From positions 1 through 11,424 of the forward strand of contig JAGQXA010000087.1 in the NCBI GenBank assembly GCA_020436865.1: a stretch of 11,424 nucleotides of DNA, read 5' to 3'. The stretch comes from Saprospiraceae bacterium (GTDB taxonomy: Bacteria; Bacteroidota; Bacteroidia; Chitinophagales; Saprospiraceae). The position numbers and the translations under genes are program-made. This document shows, in pieces, positions 6,334 through 11,424 of this stretch (its first letter is position 1; every line of letters starts with the position of its first letter). The notes under the pieces are model-generated. The model saw nothing but the letters and a program-made list of their open reading frames with translations, made no database searches and was not told the DNA's origin.

Positions 6334-7311
6334 ATGAATCCCTTTTTCCACCAGATCATCATCGAAACCGTTCGCCGCAAGCTGCAGGAAAAGAACCGCC
6401 AGAAGCCGGTGCCGAAAGGCGACCTCGACCGGGAGGTCCGCTTCCTGGAGGTCGAGATCAGCCACTTGTTCAAGGAGTTCCTGTTCATCTTGCTGGGAAT
6501 CGGCGCGGCGGGTTTCGGCCTGCGGGGCTTTCTACTACCGAATTCCTTCATCGACGGCGGGGTCACCGGCATTTCCCTGCTCACGGAGGTAGTTACCGGC
6601 GTTTCCCTCTCGATCTGGCTGGTGATCATCAACCTGCCCTTCCTTTTTCTGGGGGTCCGGACCATCAGCGGACCATTCGCCATGAAGAGCATTGCGGCGA
6701 TCGTGGCCCTCGCCCTGGTCGTGCACTTCGTCCCCTACCCCATCGTCACCGACGATAAACTGCTGATCGCGGTGTTCGGCGGCTTCTTCCTGGGGCTGGG
6801 CATCGGGTTGGCCATGCGCGGCGGCGCGGTCATCGACGGCACGGAGGTATTGGCCATCTACCTGAGCCGGAAGACGGGCATGACGATCGGCGACGTCATC
6901 CTCCTGTTCAACATCGCGATCTTTTCAGTCGGCGCCTACATCCTCTCGGTCGAGATCGCGCTGTACGCCATCCTCACCTATCTGGCCGCTTCCAAGACCG
7001 TCGATTTCGTGATCGACGGCATCGAGGAATACATCGGCGTCACCATCATCTCGGATTATAGCGAAGAGATCCGCCTGGCCATCGTCGGAAAGCTGGGGCG
7101 CGGCTGCACGATCTATGCCGGAAAAAGGGGATTTGCCCGGCAGGGGGCGCCGCTGCGGTCGGCCGACATCGTATACACCGTGATCACGCGCTTGGAACTG
7201 GCAAAGCTAAAGACGGAGATCGACAAGATCGACGAAGAGGCCTTCATCGTGATGAGCGCGATCAAGGACACTCGCGGCGGGATGGTCAAGAAGAGGCCGC
7301 TGAAGCATTGA
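6334..7311 (+). CDS. YitT-family membrane protein with C-terminal DUF2179
   Basis: A 325-residue inner-membrane protein. Residues 1-45 form a charged cytoplasmic N-terminal extension, longer than in Firmicute YitT. Five to six hydrophobic segments follow: about 47-66, 73-106 (IDGGVTGISLLTEVVTGVSL is the family hallmark), 118-135, 143-161, 183-205 and 207-222. GLAMRGGAVIDGTEVLAIYLSRKTGMTIGD is another typical stretch. The C-terminal soluble domain (about 230-320; YIGVTIIS, GRGCTIYAGKRGF, IVYTVITRLELAKLK) is DUF2179. The molecular function of the family is not established; transport is often suggested. It lies 69 bases after the amidase on the same strand, perhaps co-transcribed, and converges with pntB. 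Confidence 0.92.
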   Translation: MNPFFHQIIIETVRRKLQEKNRQKPVPKGDLDREVRFLEVEISHLFKEFLFILLGIGAAGFGLRGFLLPNSFIDGGVTGISLLTEVVTGVSLSIWLVIINLPFLFLGVRTISGPFAMKSIAAIVALALVVHFVPYPIVTDDKLLIAVFGGFFLGLGIGLAMRGGAVIDGTEVLAIYLSRKTGMTIGDVILLFNIAIFSVGAYILSVEIALYAILTYLAASKTVDFVIDGIEEYIGVTIISDYSEEIRLAIVGKLGRGCTIYAGKRGFARQGAPLRSADIVYTVITRLELAKLKTEIDKIDEEAFIVMSAIKDTRGGMVKKRPLKH

Positions 7312-7325
7312 TCGACGGCCTCTTC
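7290..7325. terminator. Inverted repeat at the yitT/pntB convergent junction, possible bidirectional terminator
   Basis: GAAGAGGCCG (7290-7299) and CGGCCTCTTC (7316-7325) form a perfect 10-bp stem with a 16-base loop. The loop contains the TGA of the YitT gene (7309-7311); the pntB stop is 9 bases beyond. No clear T-tract follows on either strand, so terminator function is uncertain. Confidence 0.45.
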
Positions 7326-7333
7326 CCGGGTTG

Positions 7334-8743
7334 TTACATCTTCTTCAGTTCGGCCACCAGCTTTTGCAGGCTGTCCTTGGCGTCGCCGAAGAGCATCTTC
7401 GTCCGTTCGTGGAAAAACAACTGGTTCTGAATGCCTGCGTAGCCAGGGCTCATACTGCGCTTTAGTACGATCACGCTCTTGGCGTCCCATACGTTGAGCA
7501 CGGGCATACCGTAGATCGGGCTGCCGGGATCGTCGAGCGCGGCCGGGTTGACCACGTCATTGGCGCCGACGATGATCACCACATCGGTATCCTTCAGGGC
7601 CGAATTGGCGTCTTCCAGGTCGAGCAGTTTCGGATAGGGCACGTCGGCTTCGGCCAGCAGCACGTTCATGTGCCCCGGCATGCGGCCGGCCACCGGGTGG
7701 ATGGCATAACTCACCTGCACGCCATTGGCTTCGAGAATATCGTCGACTTCCTTACAGACCTTCTGGGCCTGAGCCACCGCCAAGCCGTAGCCCGGCACGA
7801 ACATCACCGCCCTCGAATAGAAGAGTTGGATGGCCGCATCGCTGTACGACACTTCCTTGGCCACCTGCTCGCCCGCAGCGCCGCGGGAGCTGCTACCGGA
7901 AGCGCCGCCGCCGAAGCCGCCGATCAGCACGTTGAGGAGCGAGCGGTTCATGGCTTCGCACATCAGGACGGTCAGGATCGTACCCGAGGCGCCCACCAGG
8001 ATGCCCCCTACGATCATGATGTTGTTGTTGTAGATCAAGCCTGCCGAAGCGGCCGAAAGGCCCGAAAAAGAGTTGAGCAGGGAGATCACCACCGGCATAT
8101 CGGCCCCGCCGATCGGCACGACAAACGATACGCCGTATACGAGCGACAACAGCATCACGCCCACGGCCAGAAGTATCCCGGCCTCGGAACCCTGAATGGT
8201 CAGCCAGACAGCGCCGGCGAACAGTCCCAACAACATGATATTGTTGATGATGTTGTGCTTTGGCAGGAGGAGAAAACGATCTGAAACCAGGCCTTCCAGT
8301 TTCGCGAAGGCCAGCATACTACCGGTAAAGGCAACGCCGCCGATCAGCAGGGCAAGCAGCGCGATCACCAGCGAACCCGTGTCCATGGTGATCTCTCCCT
8401 GGTAAAAGTGATTCAGTTCGGCCATCGCCAGTACCACGGCGCAGGCGCCGCCCAGCCCGTTAAACACCGATACCATCTGCGGCATCGCGGTCATTTTGAT
8501 CCGGCGGGCAGATATGTACCCCGCACCTCCGCCGACGATCATCCCGCCGGCTATCCAGGCATAATTGTTGTCAGCCCCGGCGAGCGGCATGATCATGGTG
8601 GCTACGATCGCCAGCCCCATGCCAAATGCCGCCAACAGGTTGCCGCGGCGGGCCGAATCGGGAGAACTCAACAGGCGCAAGCCCCACACAAAAGCGATCG
8701 CTCCGATCAGATAAGACAGATTAATAATCGATTGAAAGGCCAT
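7334..8743 (-). CDS. pntB: NAD(P) transhydrogenase subunit beta
   Basis: A 469-residue inner-membrane subunit of proton-translocating transhydrogenase, which uses the proton gradient to reduce NADP+ with NADH. The first roughly 265 residues are membrane domain II with many hydrophobic helices (MAFQSIINLSYLIGAIAFVW; TAMPQMVSVFNGLGG; IGGADMPVVISLLNSFSGLS). Domain III (about 300-469) binds NADP(H): PGYGLAVAQAQ (317-327), HPVAGRMPGHMNVLLAEADV (349-368), GANDVVNPAA (393-402) and VLKRSMSPGYAG (426-437). The position of E. coli PntB His91 appears to be Asn95 here, while pntAB carries a His, an arrangement I recall from three-subunit enzymes. Length is normal. It is 48 bases downstream of pntAB on the same strand, so co-transcribed. 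Confidence 0.97.
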   Translation of the reverse strand: MAFQSIINLSYLIGAIAFVWGLRLLSSPDSARRGNLLAAFGMGLAIVATMIMPLAGADNNYAWIAGGMIVGGGAGYISARRIKMTAMPQMVSVFNGLGGACAVVLAMAELNHFYQGEITMDTGSLVIALLALLIGGVAFTGSMLAFAKLEGLVSDRFLLLPKHNIINNIMLLGLFAGAVWLTIQGSEAGILLAVGVMLLSLVYGVSFVVPIGGADMPVVISLLNSFSGLSAASAGLIYNNNIMIVGGILVGASGTILTVLMCEAMNRSLLNVLIGGFGGGASGSSSRGAAGEQVAKEVSYSDAAIQLFYSRAVMFVPGYGLAVAQAQKVCKEVDDILEANGVQVSYAIHPVAGRMPGHMNVLLAEADVPYPKLLDLEDANSALKDTDVVIIVGANDVVNPAALDDPGSPIYGMPVLNVWDAKSVIVLKRSMSPGYAGIQNQLFFHERTKMLFGDAKDSLQKLVAELKKM

Positions 8744-8791
8744 AGTATTCAGGCGTAATTTGTTCGAGTAATGGTTTTTCGCGCAGCAGTG

Positions 8792-9100
8792 TTATTTCTT
8801 CTTCTTGAACATTTCCAGCATCCGGTCGGTCACTGCGAACCCTCCGACCACGTTAACCATGCCCAGGACGATGCCAAGGAAGCCCAGCCCCAGTGTGAGG
8901 TAGTCGTCTGAATGGGCCTGCCGGATCAAGATAATAGCGCCGATGATCACGACCCCGCTCACGGCATTGGCGCCCGACATCAGGGGCGTGTGCAACACCG
9001 TCGGCACCTTGGAGATCACTTCGAACCCCAGGATGATGGTGAACAAGAGCAGGTAGATCATGATCAGGTTCTCGTTGAAGACTTGCAGTACGGTATCCAT
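8792..9100 (-). CDS. pntAB: NAD(P) transhydrogenase subunit alpha part 2 (membrane part)
   Basis: A 102-residue inner-membrane protein corresponding to the C-terminal membrane domain of a single-chain PntA, as found where the alpha subunit is split in two. Three hydrophobic segments are visible: about 12-30, 44-60 and 68-92. The family stretch VPTVLHTPLMSGANAVSGVV (residues 32-51) carries His37, the probable equivalent of the proton-channel His in split-subunit enzymes. It ends in a Lys run (MFKKKK). It precedes pntB by 48 bases. The usual upstream partner, pntAA for the NAD(H)-binding domain, is not adjacent; upstream lies an unrelated barrel gene. The A/C-rich simple-sequence leader lacks a Shine-Dalgarno site. 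Confidence 0.94.
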   Translation of the reverse strand: MDTVLQVFNENLIMIYLLLFTIILGFEVISKVPTVLHTPLMSGANAVSGVVIIGAIILIRQAHSDDYLTLGLGFLGIVLGMVNVVGGFAVTDRMLEMFKKKK

Positions 9101-9200
9101 CTGATGGTTGGTGGTTGGTTGATTTGTTAATTGGGTTATTGGTTGATTGGGTTACTAGTTGGGGGCCGTCTTTTATCTTTTATCTTTCCTCTTTCTACTA
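9101..9200 (-). repeat. Simple-sequence leader of pntAB: A/C-rich repeats, purine-rich further upstream
   Basis: Read on the minus strand, the 100 bases between the barrel gene and pntAB begin purine-rich (GATAAAAGATAAAAGAC) and then become an A/C/T-rich tract of AACCCAATCAACC, AATAACCCAATTAAC and CAACCAACCACCAACC units up to the ATG at 9100. It resembles the AACCAACAAACC repeats before 2845. No clear terminator hairpin and no exact TAnnTTTG box were seen in it. Confidence 0.65.
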
Positions 9201-10064
9201 TCAATACGTTTTGCAGCCCGAGCGCTTCGTGCTGCGGCCGCGACTGCCTACCAGGCCGTTATCGAGGAAGTTCCACGAGAGGCTCAGGCCGGCCAGAAAG
9301 TACCAGTCGGCCACCTTGTCGTCGCCCCGCTGGCCCGTTTCGCCAAGCACGGGTTCGGTGCCGAGGTATTCTCCGGTGCGATTGCCCAGTGCGGCGGCCA
9401 GTTCCCCATTGCCGGCCAGAAGGGTTTGGAAATCCACGTAGTTGCCGCTCACGTCGTCGAGGTAATCGGTGAAGGCCCGGCGTGCGCCGATCTCCAAGCC
9501 GATGTTCAGTTGGTCGGTGAGGGCGTACTTGACGCCCAGGCCGAAGGGAATGACCAGGGTACTTTTCTGATAGGGCGCTTCGAAACCGGGAAGGCCCTGC
9601 CCTTCGGTGCCGAGCGGCTGCAGATCGTACCACCGGCCCTGATAGAAGGCCTTCGGATTGAAAAAGGTATAACCGATCCCGCCGAAGAGGTAGGCCGAGA
9701 GCGGACGGGCCAGATTGTACGGCATAAACCCGGGAATGTTGAACTCGCCGGTGAGCCCCACTTCCACGAGGCTCGATTTGAAACTCAGGTTCCGCTCGCG
9801 AATGAAGGCGTCGGTAGCGTTCTCGTCGCGGCCCGTGATCGAACCGTAGTTCAATCCGAGTTTCACGGCCATGAACTGGTTGATATTGAAGCGGCCGAAC
9901 ACTCCGGCGGCGAAATGGGATTCTCCCAAATACAAGGCCGAAGAATTGTAGGAGAGATCGCCCACATAGTTGGACAAACCGATCTGGCCGCCTACTTCGA
10001 AATATTGGGCCCGCAGCGACCAGCTAAACACGATCAGCGGGAGGAGAAAGAGCGTACGTTTCAT
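9201..10064 (-). CDS. DUF6089-type outer-membrane beta-barrel protein
   Basis: A 287-residue protein with a signal peptide (MKRTLFLLPLIVFSWSLRAQ). It continues YFEVGGQIGLSNYVGDLSYN, the usual opening of Bacteroidota DUF6089 barrels. Alternating aromatic/hydrophobic strands follow (FGRFNINQFMAVKLGLNYG; SLVEVGLTGEFNI; SAYLFGGIGYTFF; VIPFGLGVKYALTDQLNIGLEIGARRAF) with a YLDDVSGNYVDF loop, ending WYFLAGLSLSWNFLDNG and a short basic tail with one Cys. It should sit in the outer membrane; its function is unknown. The tail after the last strand (LVGSRGRSTKRSGCKTY) is odd because barrels usually end near the last aromatic residue. It has its own promoter region, divergent from the protease gene, and lies 100 bases upstream of pntAB with no clear terminator between them. 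Confidence 0.88.
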   Translation of the reverse strand: MKRTLFLLPLIVFSWSLRAQYFEVGGQIGLSNYVGDLSYNSSALYLGESHFAAGVFGRFNINQFMAVKLGLNYGSITGRDENATDAFIRERNLSFKSSLVEVGLTGEFNIPGFMPYNLARPLSAYLFGGIGYTFFNPKAFYQGRWYDLQPLGTEGQGLPGFEAPYQKSTLVIPFGLGVKYALTDQLNIGLEIGARRAFTDYLDDVSGNYVDFQTLLAGNGELAAALGNRTGEYLGTEPVLGETGQRGDDKVADWYFLAGLSLSWNFLDNGLVGSRGRSTKRSGCKTY

Positions 10065-10201
10065 GTGTAATCCTTAATTTTTGGCGCCGGCACGGGCCCT
10101 GCGTTCAGCTTCCATGCTTCGATGTTTTCAACCTGTTGGTAGAAAAGCGGAAACTTAATAAGGCCGGTGGACATTCCATAAGGGAAGGTCGTTTTTTTTT
10201 C

Positions 10202-10209
10202 CAAAACTA
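10202..10209 (-). promoter_or_regulatory. -7 promoter box for the DUF6089 gene
   Basis: The minus strand reads TAGTTTTG, an exact match to the Bacteroidota -7 consensus TAnnTTTG. No TTG was found at the expected -33 distance. Transcription would begin near 10196, inside a run of nine A on the transcript strand, with a leader of about 130 bases. Confidence 0.4.
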
Positions 10210-10421
10210 CCAACCGAAGGGCAATTTTTAGGTTGCCCGACTCCATTGCCTATCGGACGCCGGGCGAATTTGGTCAAAAAATAGCAATAAATCACCCTGC
10301 ATGACGGTTTAATGGGGGCAAATTTGTGCTCCAATGCAACTTTTCTGTCTCAGACTTTTTCTTTAGAGTAAACTCGTCAAAAACTGCGCCGAATTCACCC
10401 TGGCCCTTTCGGGCAAAGTAT

Positions 10422-10429
10422 TATTTTTG
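10422..10429 (+). promoter_or_regulatory. -7 promoter box for the secreted protease gene
   Basis: TATTTTTG matches TAnnTTTG exactly and lies 30 bases before the ATG at 10460. The -33 region has only CTGG (10400-10403) and is covered by the small hairpin GCCC-TTTC-GGGC, so the promoter may be weak or need an activator. Confidence 0.5.
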
Positions 10430-10459
10430 GACATTTTTAAATTAAGTAATCAACTGACC

Positions 10460-11424
10460 ATGAAGAAGATCAAATTGTTGTGGTTTGCTGCTACGATGTG
10501 CCTGAGTGTCGCCGCTGTCGCCCAGGGCGATTCGTCGCCCGAGAACTGGTTCAACCTCGACCCCGCCTCCGACGGCGTACAGGGCGTTGGCACCGAAAAG
10601 CTCTATAACTCGACCCTGTTGAGCGGCCGTCAGCCCCGCACCGTCATCGTCGCCGTGATCGACTCCGGCGTCGACGCCGAGCACGAAGACCTGCAGAACA
10701 TCATGTGGATCAACCCCGGTGAAGTGCCCGGCGACGGGATCGATAACGACGGCAACGGCTACGTGGACGACGTGCACGGCTGGAATTTCATCGGCGGCAA
10801 AGACGGCAAGAACGTCAACCAGGATACCTACGAAATGACCCGCCTCTATGCCAAGTACAAATCGATGTACGATGGCGTCGACCGGAATAAACTCTCCAAG
10901 AAGGAGAAAAAAGAGTACGACCTGTACCAGCAGATCAAGAAAGACCTGGAAAAGACGCGGAGCGAATTGCAGGGAAATGTCGATCGCTATACCGGCCTCT
11001 TCAAAGCGGTCGAAGGCATCCAGAAAAAGGCCGGTAAGGAAGACCTCACTCTGGAAGACCTCGAGAACATGGAAGCAACCGATCCGGTACAAATGCAAGC
11101 CATCGGCATCCTGAAGAACGTCGTGAGCAACGGCGGCACCGCCGAAGAGCTGAAAGAGCAACTCAACGGCGGGGTCGAATACTTCTCTTCCAGCCTGGAA
11201 TACGGCCAGAATCCCGACTTCGACCCGCGCTCGATCGTGGGCGACAACTACGCCGACTCGGATGAACACTACTACGGCAATAACGACGTCGAAGGCCCCG
11301 ATGCCAGCCACGGTACCCACGTTGCCGGCATCATCGCCGCTCAGCGCGGGAACGGCATCGGCATGGACGGCGTGGCCAACCATGTGCGCATTATGTCGGT
11401 ACGGGCTGTGCCCGATGGCGACGA
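10460..11424 (+). CDS. Secreted subtilisin-like serine protease (peptidase S8), 3' end missing
   Basis: 321 codons are visible and the frame is open to the window edge. ATG 10460 begins a clear signal peptide (MKKIKLLWFAATMCLSVAAVAQ, likely cut after AVA). The catalytic Asp68 is in VIVAVIDSGVDAEHEDL. The typical Bacteroidota S8 stretch with a calcium-loop-like DNDGNGYVDD (residues 95-104) follows, then GWNFIGG. The catalytic His284 is in ASHGTHVAGIIAAQRGNG. The catalytic Ser and any C-terminal sorting domain (type 9 secretion or otherwise) lie beyond the window. Asp and His are 216 residues apart, against about 30-50 in classical subtilisins. The extra segment (about 112-255) is Lys/Glu-rich and helical (KLSKKEKKEYDLYQQIKKDL), probably coiled-coil. 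It is probably an extracellular or periplasmic protease with unknown substrate. Divergent from the DUF6089 barrel gene. Confidence 0.93.
   Translation, partial: MKKIKLLWFAATMCLSVAAVAQGDSSPENWFNLDPASDGVQGVGTEKLYNSTLLSGRQPRTVIVAVIDSGVDAEHEDLQNIMWINPGEVPGDGIDNDGNGYVDDVHGWNFIGGKDGKNVNQDTYEMTRLYAKYKSMYDGVDRNKLSKKEKKEYDLYQQIKKDLEKTRSELQGNVDRYTGLFKAVEGIQKKAGKEDLTLEDLENMEATDPVQMQAIGILKNVVSNGGTAEELKEQLNGGVEYFSSSLEYGQNPDFDPRSIVGDNYADSDEHYYGNNDVEGPDASHGTHVAGIIAAQRGNGIGMDGVANHVRIMSVRAVPDGD

Larger units (their letters stand above)
10065..10459. other. Divergent regulatory region between the barrel and protease genes
   Basis: About 395 AT-rich bases without a convincing gene. It holds one -7 box for each direction (10202-10209 minus, 10422-10429 plus), a run of nine T (10192-10200), a 6-bp hairpin GGGCAA (10219-10224) with TTGCCC (10233-10238), an exact palindrome CAAATTTG (10319-10326) inside a larger imperfect palindrome (GGGGCA...TGCTCC), and GCCC-TTTC-GGGC (10403-10414) just upstream of the protease -7 box. 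Any of these could be a regulator site; none matches a motif I can name. Confidence 0.5.

Noticed and set aside
9159..10070. Long plus-strand open frame (about 303 codons) opposite the DUF6089 gene
   Set aside because: The minus-strand product has a signal peptide and family motifs; the plus product is an unrecognisable shadow.
10061..10246. A 61-codon minus-strand open frame overlapping the DUF6089 start by ATGA
   Set aside because: The overlap is suggestive of translational coupling, but the predicted promoter lies inside the frame, the peptide resembles nothing known and no initiation signal is seen. A shorter version starting at 10174 cannot be excluded.
10442..11383. Long open frame on the minus strand (about 313 codons) opposite the protease gene
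   Set aside because: It lies antisense to a clear S8 protease with signal peptide and catalytic motifs. Its Val/Asp/Phe-rich protein resembles no family and results from the GAC/GTC-rich codons of the real gene.
1..11424. tRNA, rRNA, insertion sequence, prophage or defence system
   Set aside because: No transposase, integrase, restriction, toxin-antitoxin or nuclease motifs were recognised, and no tRNA-like cloverleaf or rRNA segment was noticed by eye.

Overview
The window looks like chromosomal DNA of a moderately high-GC member of the Bacteroidota. The evidence is a recognisable gldC (gliding motility), a DUF6089-type outer-membrane barrel with a typical Bacteroidota signal peptide, start codons with A-rich or A/C-rich leaders rather than strong Shine-Dalgarno sites, and -7 boxes of the TAnnTTTG type. 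The GC content and the simple-repeat leaders upstream of genes (CCCACAT units, AACCAACAAACC units) suggest the Saprospiria (Lewinella/Phaeodactylibacter-like), but that placement is an impression, not a measurement.

Layout. (1) 1-1005: 3' three quarters of an animal-like glutamate dehydrogenase, closed by a strong terminator. (2) 1272-1745: Lrp/AsnC regulator, with a terminator hairpin only 10 bases before the next start. (3) 1820-2617: TraB/GumN-family protein, followed by a non-coding tract of purine-rich repeats, small palindromes and a 24-base A/C-rich tandem duplication. (4) 2845-3900: a two-gene operon, an NAD(P)-binding Rossmann protein and gldC. (5) 3908-4747 (minus): MscS-type channel, convergent with gldC. 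(6) 5014-7311: secreted N-acetylmuramoyl-L-alanine amidase and a YitT-family membrane protein. (7) 9100-7334 (minus): transhydrogenase subunits pntAB and pntB, without the NAD(H)-binding pntAA next to them. (8) 10064-9201 (minus): DUF6089 barrel. (9) 10460 to the window end: secreted subtilisin-type protease, divergent from the barrel across a roughly 395-base promoter region.

The genes form a mixed housekeeping neighbourhood: nitrogen and redox metabolism (Gdh, Lrp, PntAB/PntB), the cell envelope (amidase, MscS, barrel), motility (GldC) and secreted proteolysis. I found no convincing new multigene system, no mobile element, no CRISPR array and no RNA gene. The points most worth a second look are the antenna-like insertion in the glutamate dehydrogenase, the roughly 180-residue insertion between the catalytic Asp and His of the protease, the missing pntAA, the recurrent A/C-rich tandem-repeat leaders immediately before start codons, the mutually exclusive hairpins after traB/gumN, and the inverted repeats that span stop codons at both convergent gene junctions.
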